Assembly (NCBI GenBank): GCA_030043335.1
Contig: JASHXX010000403.1
Span: forward strand, 1 to 8,231
DNA: 8,231 nt
Direction: 5' to 3'
DNA from: Xanthobacteraceae bacterium
GTDB taxonomy: Bacteria; Pseudomonadota; Alphaproteobacteria; Rhizobiales; Xanthobacteraceae
Both the position numbers and the translations under genes were made by a program. The notes under the pieces are model-generated. The model had not been told where the DNA came from. It ran no database searches and saw nothing but the letters and a program-made list of their open reading frames with translations. Shown here piece after piece: positions 1 to 6,441 of this stretch (position 1 is the stretch's first letter; every line of letters begins with the position of its first letter).

Positions 1-13
1 TTAACGCATCGTT

Positions 14-289
14 ATGACTTCCGTCGAAATCTACACCCAGAAATACTGCCCTTATTGCCACTGGGCCAAGGAGCTGCTCACGCGCAAAGGTGTGGATTTC
101 CGCGAGATTGACGTCACCGCGGATCGGCAGATGCGGGAAGAGATGGCCGCGCGCGCCAACGGACGCGCTACGGTGCCGCAGATCTTCATCGGCGCGACCC
201 ACATCGGCGGCTGCGACGAACTCTACGCGCTCGAGAAAGGCGGCAAGCTCGACCGGCTGCTCGGCTCGGGCGAGGGACGGCCGGCATGA
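14..289 (+). CDS. grxC: Glutaredoxin 3 (dithiol, CPYC type)
   Basis: Small cytoplasmic thiol-disulfide oxidoreductase that uses glutathione to reduce protein disulfides and mixed disulfides. The 91-residue product has the usual GrxC length. Visible motifs are the CPYC active site (C12-C15), the TVP segment with the cis-proline (residues 53-55) and the GGCDEL glutathione-binding segment (65-70), which includes the extra cysteine C67 typical of GrxC. The ATG at 14 gives an N-terminus that fits the family (first beta strand VEIYT), but only 13 bases lie upstream in the window and no clear Shine-Dalgarno sequence is seen in them. The stop overlaps the next start as ATGA (286-289), suggesting translational coupling with the amidase gene. 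The family assignment is certain; GrxC rather than another dithiol glutaredoxin is very likely. Confidence 0.96.
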   Translation: MTSVEIYTQKYCPYCHWAKELLTRKGVDFREIDVTADRQMREEMAARANGRATVPQIFIGATHIGGCDELYALEKGGKLDRLLGSGEGRPA

Positions 290-1167
290 GCGCGGCCGGC
301 TCGGCGTTCAAAGTCGCTCTGTTGCAGATGCGGTCGGGGACGGCGCCTTCCGCCAATCTCGCGGCGGCGCTGGCGGCGATCGCCGAAGCCAAAAGCGCTG
401 GCGCCGACTACGTGCTCACCCCGGAAATGACCAACATCATCGAAGCCAAGCGCGAGCGCCTGATGGCGGCGATCGTCGATGAGGAGCGCGATCCGACGCT
501 CGCGGCGCTGCGCGAGGCGGCGCGCCGGCACGGGATCTACGTCCATATCGGCTCGCTCGCGGTCAAGGCCTCGCCGGACAAGGCGGCGAACCGCTCGTTC
601 CTGATCGACCGCAGCGGCGAGGTCGCCGCCCGCTACGACAAGATCCACATGTTCGACGTCGATCTCGCCGGCGGTGAAAGCTACCGCGAATCGCGGAGCT
701 ATCGGCCGGGCGAGCTCGCCGTGGTCGCCGACCTGCCCTGGGGCCGGCTCGGCGTCACCATCTGCTACGATCTGCGCTTCCCGGCCCTCTACCGCGCGCT
801 TGCCGAATCGGGTGCCTCGTTCTTCTCGATTCCCTCCGCCTTCACCAGGCCGACTGGCGAGGCGCACTGGCACGTCCTGTTGCGCGCCCGAGCGATCGAG
901 AATGGCTGCTTCGTGTTCGCCGCTGCCCAAGGCGGCAAGCACGAGAGCGGCCGCGAGACCTTCGGCCATTCGCTCGTTGTCGATCCGTGGGGCAAGATCC
1001 TAGCCGAGGGTTCCGGCGAACCGGGCATCATCCTTGCCGAAATCGATCCCGCCGAGGTCGCGGCGGCACGCTCGCGGATTCCCTCGCTGCACCATGGCCG
1101 GCGCTTCGAGATCATCGAGCCGATGGCGGAGCCCGCGCATCTGCATGCGGTGCGGGGCTCGCCATGA
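286..1167 (+). CDS. Carbon-nitrogen hydrolase, probable deaminated glutathione amidase (Nit1/YbeM type)
   Basis: Nitrilase-superfamily amidase of 293 residues, the normal length for the Nit branch. The Glu-Lys-Cys triad can be placed: E47 in TPEMTN, K119 in YDKIHMFDVD and C160 in TICYDLRFP. The YDKIHMFDV and CYDLRFP signatures are those of the Nit1/NitFhit/YbeM group, known to hydrolyse deaminated glutathione, a side product of transaminases acting on glutathione, to alpha-ketoglutarate and Cys-Gly. Omega-amidase (Nit2) is a less likely alternative. No signal peptide is seen, so it should be cytoplasmic. It starts at 286 inside the grxC stop (ATGA), with a purine-rich GAGGGACGG just upstream, and it ends in another ATGA overlap with the DUF1178 gene. 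The glutaredoxin neighbour supports a glutathione-related role by inference. Fold and catalytic residues are seen directly; substrate is inferred. Confidence 0.93.
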   Translation: MSAAGSAFKVALLQMRSGTAPSANLAAALAAIAEAKSAGADYVLTPEMTNIIEAKRERLMAAIVDEERDPTLAALREAARRHGIYVHIGSLAVKASPDKAANRSFLIDRSGEVAARYDKIHMFDVDLAGGESYRESRSYRPGELAVVADLPWGRLGVTICYDLRFPALYRALAESGASFFSIPSAFTRPTGEAHWHVLLRARAIENGCFVFAAAQGGKHESGRETFGHSLVVDPWGKILAEGSGEPGIILAEIDPAEVAAARSRIPSLHHGRRFEIIEPMAEPAHLHAVRGSP

Positions 1168-1658
1168 TCCGCTACGCGCTTCATTGCGAGCATGGCCACG
1201 CCTTCGACAGCTGGTTCCAGAATTCCACGGCCTACGACAAGCAGGCGAAGCGCAATCTGGTGACGTGCCCGATCTGCGGCTCGGCCAAGGTAGAGAAGGC
1301 GATCATGGCGCCGCGCCTTTCCCGCGCCGACGCCGTCGAGCCGGCGAGCGTGCCGGCGGCGCTGCCACCGCCGCTCCCGGCGCCGGCTCCGGCGGCGGCG
1401 CCGGTAAAGCCGCCGCTCGCGATCATGGCGCCGCACGAGCGCGAGCTGCGCAAGAAGCTCAAGGAACTGCGCGAGGCGATCACCAGGAACGCCGACTATG
1501 TTGGCACGCGCTTTCCCGAGCAGGCGCGCAAGATCCATTACGGCGAAGCCGAACAGCGCTCGATCTATGGCGAAGCCTCGCCGGACGAGGCGAGGGAACT
1601 GCACGAGGAGGGCATCGAATTTCATCCGCTGCCCGCCCTGCCGGACGAGTTCAACTGA
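1164..1658 (+). CDS. DUF1178 family protein (zinc-ribbon-like, function unknown)
   Basis: Conserved 164-residue alphaproteobacterial protein recognisable as DUF1178. It starts MIRYALHCEHGHAFDSWF, then has a CPIC pair (C35, C38) that with C8 and a nearby histidine (H10 or H12) could bind zinc. The conserved C-terminal half contains RFPEQARKIHYGEAE (116-130) and a terminal EGIEFHPLPALPDEFN (149-164). Between the halves lies a Pro/Ala-rich low-complexity linker (about residues 56-86), flanked at the DNA level by a 16-base direct repeat that encodes AIMAP twice. The start at 1164 is chosen because it gives the family N-terminus and the ATGA overlap with the amidase; a longer open frame from 987 runs through the amidase gene and is spurious. 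No biochemical function is known to me. Position suggests co-expression with grxC and the amidase. Confidence 0.93.
   Translation: MIRYALHCEHGHAFDSWFQNSTAYDKQAKRNLVTCPICGSAKVEKAIMAPRLSRADAVEPASVPAALPPPLPAPAPAAAPVKPPLAIMAPHERELRKKLKELREAITRNADYVGTRFPEQARKIHYGEAEQRSIYGEASPDEARELHEEGIEFHPLPALPDEFN
1299..1434 (+). repeat. 16-base direct repeat pair flanking the DUF1178 linker
   Basis: The sequence gcgatcatggcgccgc occurs exactly at 1299-1314 and again at 1419-1434, a period of 120 bases. Both copies are read in the same frame and encode AIMAP. They bracket the Pro/Ala-rich linker of the DUF1178 protein. The first copy sits where the family normally has a conserved MAP segment; the second starts the helical C-terminal half. 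Confidence 0.85.
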
Positions 1659-1665
1659 CTGGTCT

Positions 1666-1693
1666 CTCCTCCCCCGCTTTGGCGAGGGAGGAG
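1666..1693. terminator. GC-rich hairpin between convergent genes, possible bidirectional terminator or palindromic repeat unit
   Basis: The arms ctcctccc (1666-1673) and gggaggag (1686-1693) are perfect complements. After one C/A mismatch (1674/1685) the stem continues with cgc/gcg (1675-1677 and 1682-1684) around a tttg loop. It lies in the 50-base gap between the DUF1178 stop (1658) and the molybdenum subunit stop (1709), where a shared terminator is expected. No T-run follows on either strand, so it is not a canonical intrinsic terminator. It may instead be one copy of the intergenic C-rich/G-rich palindromes often seen in Rhizobiales genomes. Confidence 0.6.
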
Positions 1694-1708
1694 GACGCTT
1701 GCTTGCGC

Positions 1709-3907
1709 CTATCCTGACTTCAATTGCGAGCCAGCGACCGGCATCTTGCGCAGGCGCTTGCCGGTCGCGGCGAAGATCGCGTTGGCAATGGCCGGCACAA
1801 TCGCCGATGTTCCGGTCTCGCCCATTCCGCCTGGCGGCTCCGAGCTCTTGACGATGTGGACCTCGATGGCCGGCGCCTCGTTGATGCGCAGCACCTGATA
1901 GGTATCGAAGTTTGATTGCTGCACGCGCCCGTTCTCGAGCGTGATCTTGCCATAGAGCGCCGCCGTCGCGCCGAACATGATCCCGCTCTGAATCTGCGCC
2001 TGCACCGTGTCGGGATTGACCACGGTGCCGCAGTCCACGGCGCACACGACGCGGCGGACCCGGACGTCGCCATCCTTCGAGACCTCGACCTCGACAACGT
2101 GCGCCTCATAGCTGCCGAAGACGAACTGCAGCGAAGCACCGCGACCGCTGCCTTTCGGCAATTTTTTTGCCCAGCCGCCCTTCTCCGCGGCAAGCGCGAG
2201 AACCGCCTTGGCGCGGGGGTTATGATCAAGCAGCGCGCTCCGGTAGGCGACCGGATCCTGCCGCGCCGCTGCCGCCAACTCGTCGATGAAGCTTTCGACC
2301 ACGAAGACGTTGTGCGACGGCCCGACGCTGCGCCAGAACGCAGTCGGAATGCCCGGCGGCTCGACCCGCACAAATTCGACATGGAAGTTCGGCAGCGCGT
2401 AGACCAGATCGATCGCGCCTTCGGTGGAGTCCGGGTCGAGACCATTCTTGAACCCCGGCGGGAGCCATCGCGCAATCACGGAGGAGCCGGCAAAGCGATG
2501 GTTCCAGGCGATCGGCATCCCCTTCTCGTCGAGACCGGCCGCGAACCGATCGAACCAATACGGCCGATAGATATCGTGCTGGATGTCCTCCTCGCGCGTC
2601 CACACGACTTTCACCGGACCCTCGACCTGCTTGGCGATCTCGACGGCGCGGATCACACCATCGGCCTCAAGCCGCCGGCCAAAGCCGCCGCCGATCAGGT
2701 GGTTGTGCACCACCACTCTGTCCAACGGCAGGCCGGCGGTCTTGGCCGCCGCTGCCTGGATGCGCGCCATCGCCTGACTGCCGAGCCAGATTTCGCAGCC
2801 GTCCTTGTGCACATGGGCCGTGCAGTTCATCGGCTCCATGGTCGCATGCGCGAGGAACGGCACCTCGTAAGTCGCCTCGATCTTCGTGGCGGCGCCTGCC
2901 ATGGCCTTGTCGACGTCGCCGATGTTCTGCGCGACGGCCCCGGTCTTGAGCGTGGCCTGTTCGAGTTCGGCGGCGATGTCGGCGGTGCCGAGCTTGGCGT
3001 GCGGCCCCTCGTCCCATTCGATCACCAGCGCCGCGAGTCCCTTCTTCGCCGCTCCCATGTGATCGGCAACGACGGCGACGGCGTCGTCGAGCCGCACGAT
3101 CTGGCGCACGCCTTTGACGGCCCTTGCCGCCTTGTCGTCCACGCTCTTCACCCGGCCGCCGAACACAGGCGATTGCGCGAGTGTCGCGATCTTCGCGCCC
3201 GCCGGCCGGGCGTCGATGCCGTAAACCGCGGTGCCGTTGACCTTCGCCGGCGCGTCGAGGCGCTTGGCCGGTGTGCCGATCAGCCTGAAGTCCTCGGGCC
3301 GCTTGAGCACGACCTTGTCGGGGACCGGAATGCCGGCGGCATCGGCGGCAAGCTCGGCGTATTTGACGCGCCTTCCAGTCGGAGGGTGGAGCACTTCGCC
3401 GTTTTGTGCGCGGCAGGACGCCGGATCGACGTTCCAACGCTTCGCTGCGGCCGCGACCAGCATGATCCTCGCGGTTGCGCCGGCCTGGCGCATCGGCTGC
3501 CAGCCGCCGCGCATCGCGTTCGAGTTGCCGGTTGCCTGCACGCCCAGCATCGGGTTGGCATAGAGCTTTTCGTTCGGCGGTGCATGTTCGAGCCGGATTT
3601 GCTTCAGGTCCACCTCGAGCTCCTCGGCAATCAGCATTGGAATCGCCGTATAGGTGCCTTGACCCATCTCCACATAGGGCATGGTGAGGACGATCTGCCC
3701 GTCGCGGTCGACGCGCACGAAGGCGTTGGGCGAGAAGTCGCTGCCGTCGGCCGCTTGCGCCTCACCGCCCAGAACCGGCAGGCGCAGGCTCAGCAACAGG
3801 CCTCCTCCGGTGGCCGCGCCAACCTGGAGGAAGTTGCGCCGGGAAAGATCGTTCGCCGGCTGCGATCGACCCGAGCCGGCTCGGGAGCTGTTGTGATCGA
3901 GGATCAT
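1709..3907 (-). CDS. Molybdopterin-binding large subunit of a xanthine-dehydrogenase-family hydroxylase (isoquinoline 1-oxidoreductase beta type), Tat-exported
   Basis: Catalytic subunit of 732 residues that would hydroxylate an N-heterocycle or oxidise an aldehyde, with oxygen from water, at a molybdenum-cytosine-dinucleotide centre. The N-terminus has a twin-arginine motif (SRRNFLQ, 22-28), a hydrophobic stretch and a likely cleavage after AQA (about 52), so it should be periplasmic. An N-terminal cofactor-binding part (about 60-200) is followed by the Ald_Xan_dh hammerhead-like domain (about 215-300) and the main cofactor-binding domain. Visible motifs are GGGFGRR (406-412), FWRSVG (524-529), DCGTVVNPD (625-633) and GGMGETGTS (693-701), whose E697 matches the family's catalytic glutamate. 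The ATG at 3907 is chosen because it sits in an ATGA overlap with the upstream [2Fe-2S] gene, has AGGGAG seven bases before it and starts just before the Tat signal; the frame remains open to 4090 inside that gene. The class is sure; the substrate cannot be told from sequence. Confidence 0.94.
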   Translation of the reverse strand: MILDHNSSRAGSGRSQPANDLSRRNFLQVGAATGGGLLLSLRLPVLGGEAQAADGSDFSPNAFVRVDRDGQIVLTMPYVEMGQGTYTAIPMLIAEELEVDLKQIRLEHAPPNEKLYANPMLGVQATGNSNAMRGGWQPMRQAGATARIMLVAAAAKRWNVDPASCRAQNGEVLHPPTGRRVKYAELAADAAGIPVPDKVVLKRPEDFRLIGTPAKRLDAPAKVNGTAVYGIDARPAGAKIATLAQSPVFGGRVKSVDDKAARAVKGVRQIVRLDDAVAVVADHMGAAKKGLAALVIEWDEGPHAKLGTADIAAELEQATLKTGAVAQNIGDVDKAMAGAATKIEATYEVPFLAHATMEPMNCTAHVHKDGCEIWLGSQAMARIQAAAAKTAGLPLDRVVVHNHLIGGGFGRRLEADGVIRAVEIAKQVEGPVKVVWTREEDIQHDIYRPYWFDRFAAGLDEKGMPIAWNHRFAGSSVIARWLPPGFKNGLDPDSTEGAIDLVYALPNFHVEFVRVEPPGIPTAFWRSVGPSHNVFVVESFIDELAAAARQDPVAYRSALLDHNPRAKAVLALAAEKGGWAKKLPKGSGRGASLQFVFGSYEAHVVEVEVSKDGDVRVRRVVCAVDCGTVVNPDTVQAQIQSGIMFGATAALYGKITLENGRVQQSNFDTYQVLRINEAPAIEVHIVKSSEPPGGMGETGTSAIVPAIANAIFAATGKRLRKMPVAGSQLKSG

Positions 3908-4380
3908 TGCAAGGCTCCCTGTCGGTTCGATTGCGCGGCGTCTTTGATCGCTTCGCGAATGCGGACATAGGTGCCGCAGCGGCAGATGTTGCCCGACATT
4001 GCGTCGTTGATATCGGCGTCGGTCGGATGCGGGTTCTTGGCGAGCAGGGCGGAAGCCGACATGATCTGGCCGGACTGGCAGTAGCCGCACTGCACGACTT
4101 CGCGATCAAGCCAGGCCTTCTGGATCCGCGCGCCCGCAGCGGTCGCGCCGATCGCCTCGATCGTGGTGACCGCGGAAGTGCCGACGCTGTCGATGGCGAT
4201 GATGCAGGACCGGGTGGCGACGCCGTCGATATGCACGGTGCAGGCGCCGCACAGCGCGGCGCCGCAGCCGAACTTGGTGCCGGTCATGCCCAGCAAGTCG
4301 CGCAACACCCAAAGCAGCGGGGTGTCGCCGTCAACGTCGACCGTGCGGTCGACGCCGTTGACATTGATCGTGGTTGCCAT
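3904..4380 (-). CDS. [2Fe-2S] small subunit of the molybdenum hydroxylase (isoquinoline 1-oxidoreductase alpha type)
   Basis: Electron-transfer subunit of 158 residues carrying two [2Fe-2S] clusters, the typical length for this family. The plant-ferredoxin-type cluster is bound by C39, C44, C47 and C59 ([10 protein letters not shown] then C), and the second, helical-domain cluster by C98, C101, C133 and C135 (CGYC and CRC). It should pass electrons from the molybdenum centre to an external acceptor. It has no signal peptide of its own, while its partner has a Tat signal, so it probably folds with the large subunit and is exported with it. The ATG at 4380 is chosen because GGAGG lies five bases upstream and MATTINVNG matches the family start; an ATG 54 bases further upstream (4434) lacks such support. 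Its stop overlaps the large-subunit start as ATGA. No FAD subunit or cytochrome is nearby. Confidence 0.95.
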   Translation of the reverse strand: MATTINVNGVDRTVDVDGDTPLLWVLRDLLGMTGTKFGCGAALCGACTVHIDGVATRSCIIAIDSVGTSAVTTIEAIGATAAGARIQKAWLDREVVQCGYCQSGQIMSASALLAKNPHPTDADINDAMSGNICRCGTYVRIREAIKDAAQSNRQGALQ

Positions 4381-4390
4381 ACCTGCCTCC
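4381..4390 (-). promoter_or_regulatory. Shine-Dalgarno site of the [2Fe-2S] subunit gene
   Basis: On the minus strand ggaggcaggt precedes ATG directly, placing GGAGG five bases before the start. This is the strongest ribosome-binding site in the window. It decides the start at 4380 over the in-frame ATG at 4434. Confidence 0.75.
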
Positions 4391-4452
4391 AGCGTTTTTG
4401 TGGATCGGGCGGGCAAGTGCCGGCCATCATGCATGGCGGCTCGCAGCCCGCA

Positions 4453-4479
4453 GTTATAAAGCTAGGCGCCCGATGTCGG
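4453..4479 (-). promoter_or_regulatory. Weak candidate promoter for the molybdenum hydroxylase operon
   Basis: On the minus strand TATAAC (4458-4453) resembles a -10 box and CCGACA (4479-4474) a poor -35 box, separated by 15 bases, which is shorter than ideal. The -10 lies about 73 bases upstream of the [2Fe-2S] gene start, in the 176-base gap after the transporter gene. The gap is the only place for an independent promoter of the pair. Sequence support is weak. Confidence 0.3.
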
Positions 4480-4556
4480 TTCCATCATGACGCGTTGGGC
4501 GATATTTTTCTCTTTTCTGCGATAGCAGCAATGCCGGACGATTCAGGTCACGGCCA

Positions 4557-5486
4557 TCAATGCGCCGAGATCAGCAGCGCGACGCCGGCGACGACGAGCA
4601 CCATGCCGAGCGCTTCACGCGCCGTCGTGCGCTGGCCGAAAGCGAACCGCGCGATGATTTGGGCGAACAGCACCTCGATCAAGGCGAGGGTGCGCACGCT
4701 CGCGGCGCTGGCGAGCGCGATGGCAAGGAACCAGAACTGCGAAGCGAATGCTCCGAGGAAGCCGGCGATGAGCGAGGGCCGCCAGGCGTAGACAATGGCC
4801 CACAGCACCGAGGGGCTGCGCAGAAGCAGATAGAGCGACAACGATGCGGCCTGCATGGCGAGGGCGACCGTCAGGGTGAAGGTCGCGGCCGCCACGTAGT
4901 TCGCCATATTGAGTTGCAGAATGGCGCCGCGAAAGCCGACCGCCGAGAGCGCGAACATGCCGGCGGCGGCAAGGCCCCAAAGCGTCGGCCTGATGCCGCC
5001 GGGGCCCGAGCCCTCGCTCCCTGCCTTGCGCGGCCGGAGCGGCAGCCCCTTTACCGACATGATCACCACGCCGGCCGTCGCCAGGACGATTGCCGTCAGC
5101 ATCGGCCAAGTCACCGCATCGCCGAGGAAGATCAGGCCGAAGATCGCGACCTGAATCGGTTCGGTCTTTATGTAGGCGATGGTGACGACGAACGATCGCT
5201 CGCTCATCGCGGCCAGCATCAGCGCGGTGGCGGCGATCTGCGCAAAGGCTCCACCGATCACCCAGGGCCAGAAGGCGAGCCCCGGCCACGGCGACGAAGT
5301 AGCGGTCGCAACGAGCACCGCGGCGAGGAAGACGAGCGCGAACGGAAAGCCGAACAGAAACCGCACATGGGTCGCGCCGACGGTGCCGAGGCCGCCGGTC
5401 AGCTCGCGCTGCATCGCGTTGCGCAGGGTCTGCGCGAAGGCGGCGATGACGGTGAAGACGGCCCAGAGCCAGGGCGTGAGCGTCAC
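4557..5486 (-). CDS. EamA/DMT-family transporter
   Basis: Inner-membrane protein of 309 residues with the two-repeat, roughly ten-helix pattern of the drug/metabolite transporter superfamily. Each repeat ends in a recognisable EamA half: [20 protein letters not shown] onwards (104-143) and [20 protein letters not shown] onwards (267-306). A polar, glycine- and arginine-rich loop (about 146-166) separates the repeats. The start is GTG at 5486, in a GTGA overlap with the ubiG stop, with GGAGAAGG shortly upstream inside ubiG; the next in-frame ATG (residue 25) would cut into the first helix region. Transport of a small metabolite is expected, but family members carry amino acids, nucleosides, drugs and other compounds, so the substrate is open. 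The overlap implies co-expression with ubiG; no functional link to quinone synthesis is known. Confidence 0.9.
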   Translation of the reverse strand: MTLTPWLWAVFTVIAAFAQTLRNAMQRELTGGLGTVGATHVRFLFGFPFALVFLAAVLVATATSSPWPGLAFWPWVIGGAFAQIAATALMLAAMSERSFVVTIAYIKTEPIQVAIFGLIFLGDAVTWPMLTAIVLATAGVVIMSVKGLPLRPRKAGSEGSGPGGIRPTLWGLAAAGMFALSAVGFRGAILQLNMANYVAAATFTLTVALAMQAASLSLYLLLRSPSVLWAIVYAWRPSLIAGFLGAFASQFWFLAIALASAASVRTLALIEVLFAQIIARFAFGQRTTAREALGMVLVVAGVALLISAH

Positions 5487-6232
5487 GCCGCCTTCTCCGC
5501 GGCCACCATGTAGTTCACGTCCATGTCGGCGGAGAGTTGCCAGCGGTCGGCGAGCAAATTGTAGATCACCCCGGTCTCGTCGATGACGCGTGCGCCGCTC
5601 TGCGCGAGCGCGATCTCAAGCTCGTTCGGCGTTACGAACTTGTCCCACTGATGGGTGCCGCGCGGCAGCCAGCGCAAGACATATTCGGCGCCGACGATCG
5701 CCAACGCAAAGCTTTTGATCGTGCGGTTGAGCGTAGCGACGATGAGGAGCCCGCCCGGCTTCGCCAGCGCCGCCGCCGTCGCGATGAACAGGCCGACATC
5801 GGTGACGTGCTCGACCACCTCCATGGCGAGCACGGCATCGAAAAGCTCGCCGGCTTGCGCCAGCGCCTCGGCGCTGCTGCCGCGGTAATCGATGGCAAGG
5901 CCGGATTGGCTGGCGTGCTCGCTCGCGACCGCGATGTTGCTCGGCGAGGGATCGACGCCGACGACAGACGCGCCGAGCCGCGCCAGCGGCTCGCAGAGGA
6001 TGCCGCCGCCGCAGCCGATGTCCAGCACGCGCAGCCCCGAGAGGCTGTCGCGCCGCTTCGGATCGCGGTCGAACCGCACCGTGAGGCGGTCGCGGATATA
6101 GCCGAGGCGCACCGGATTGAGCTTGTGCAGCGCCGCCATTGGTCCATGCGGGTCCCACCATTGGCGGCCGAGGCGCGAGAACTGCGCCACCTCGCTCTCG
6201 TCGATGGTGTTGCCGGTCGGCGGCTGATCCAC
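5483..6232 (-). CDS. ubiG: Ubiquinone biosynthesis O-methyltransferase (bifunctional 2-polyprenyl-6-hydroxyphenol methylase / 3-demethylubiquinol 3-O-methyltransferase)
   Basis: SAM-dependent enzyme performing both O-methylations of ubiquinone synthesis, at or near the inner membrane. The 249-residue product has the family length. Visible motifs are the N-terminal WWDP (25-28), the SAM-binding motif [10 protein letters not shown] (69-77) with acidic D94 after the next strand (VVGVD), MEVVEHV (137-143) and the UbiG-typical TLNRT (167-171) followed by [19 protein letters not shown]. The start is GTG at 6232: the frame is open upstream only to a TAA at 6265-6263, and no ATG lies in between. No strong Shine-Dalgarno is seen, which may mean low translation or regulation through the repeat-containing leader. 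Its end overlaps the DMT gene by four bases. The start codon is slightly less sure than the identity. Confidence 0.95.
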   Translation of the reverse strand: MDQPPTGNTIDESEVAQFSRLGRQWWDPHGPMAALHKLNPVRLGYIRDRLTVRFDRDPKRRDSLSGLRVLDIGCGGGILCEPLARLGASVVGVDPSPSNIAVASEHASQSGLAIDYRGSSAEALAQAGELFDAVLAMEVVEHVTDVGLFIATAAALAKPGGLLIVATLNRTIKSFALAIVGAEYVLRWLPRGTHQWDKFVTPNELEIALAQSGARVIDETGVIYNLLADRWQLSADMDVNYMVAAEKAA

Positions 6233-6243
6233 GTGTTTAGTTC

Positions 6244-6263
6244 CGCTTTGGCTCGCTTTGGCT
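6244..6263. repeat. Perfect 10-base tandem repeat in the ubiG leader
   Basis: The unit cgctttggct occurs twice without a gap (6244-6253, 6254-6263). On the ubiG strand it reads AGCCAAAGCG twice and ends 11 bases before the GTG start. The 10-base period is close to one helical turn, so two identical protein contacts on one DNA face are conceivable. It could equally be a chance duplication. Confidence 0.7.
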
Positions 6264-6267
6264 TATA
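6262..6267 (-). promoter_or_regulatory. Possible -10 box for ubiG
   Basis: TATAAG on the minus strand (6267-6262) lies 30 bases before the ubiG start and abuts the 10-base tandem repeat. A poor -35 match (TTTCGT) lies 17 bases upstream. The region is otherwise GC-rich, which makes the AT hexamer stand out, but the -35 support is weak. Confidence 0.3.
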
Positions 6268-6363
6268 CGCGATTGCACGAAGCGACGAAACAATCCGGAC
6301 TTCACGCCCGCCCTGGACTGCTTTCCCGCACCGGCAATGGCGCTGGCGCCGCGCAGCAACCAG

Positions 6364-6390
6364 CCCGCATCGGGATAGGCGGCGTGCGGG
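6364..6390. repeat. Inverted repeat (6-base arms) in the antiporter-ubiG gap
   Basis: The arms cccgca (6364-6369) and tgcggg (6385-6390) can pair around a 15-base loop. It lies about 50 bases downstream of the antiporter stop and might slow transcription, but no T-run follows on the minus strand. In such GC-rich DNA this could be chance. Confidence 0.25.
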
Positions 6391-6410
6391 ACCCTGCCAC
6401 AAGTCTGATC

Positions 6411-6440
6411 TCGGATGTCGCTTCGCTCTCACCTACGGGG
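6411..6440. repeat. Possible degenerate REP-like intergenic element
   Basis: On the minus strand the gap just after the antiporter stop reads gtaggtgagagcgaagcgac followed by atccgag. This resembles the core AGCGAAGCG flanked by GGATG/CATCC-type arms of short palindromic repeats scattered in many alphaproteobacterial genomes. Here the left arm is degenerate, so the stem is poor. The resemblance is from memory and not tested. Confidence 0.3.
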
Positions 6441-6441
6441 C

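Noticed and set aside
789..2045. A 418-codon minus-strand open frame crossing the convergent gap
   Set aside because: It overlaps the amidase and DUF1178 genes antisense and the real molybdenum subunit gene in another frame. Its translation is arginine-rich and has no motifs.
2162..2168. Run of seven T (seven A on the coding strand) in the molybdenum subunit gene, a possible slippage site
   Set aside because: The frame is intact across it (Ala-Lys-Lys-Leu), the protein continues normally to its conserved end, and no alternative frame product is recognisable.
1916..3970. A 684-codon open frame on the plus strand opposite the molybdenum subunit gene
   Set aside because: It mirrors a clearly real gene with Tat, cofactor-binding and catalytic motifs. 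Long antisense open frames are expected in GC-rich DNA, and its translation is rich in Arg, His and Asp with no recognisable domain.
4423..4437. Short inverted repeat gccat-catgc-atggc upstream of the hydroxylase operon
   Set aside because: Five-base arms are too short to call an operator, and there is no second copy nearby.
4501..4530. T-rich stretch with a small ctgc/gcag hairpin, considered as a terminator for the transporter gene
   Set aside because: The stem is only four bases, and on the minus strand the run after it is A-rich, not T-rich.
3907..5513. Plus-strand open frames of about 300 codons at 3907-4791 and 4560-5513
   Set aside because: They lie antisense to the [2Fe-2S] subunit, transporter and ubiG end, show low-complexity Arg/Ala/Gly composition and have no family features.
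6339..6350. Palindrome ggcgc-tg-gcgcc in the antiporter-ubiG gap
   Set aside because: Five-base GC arms with a two-base spacer are common by chance at this base composition.
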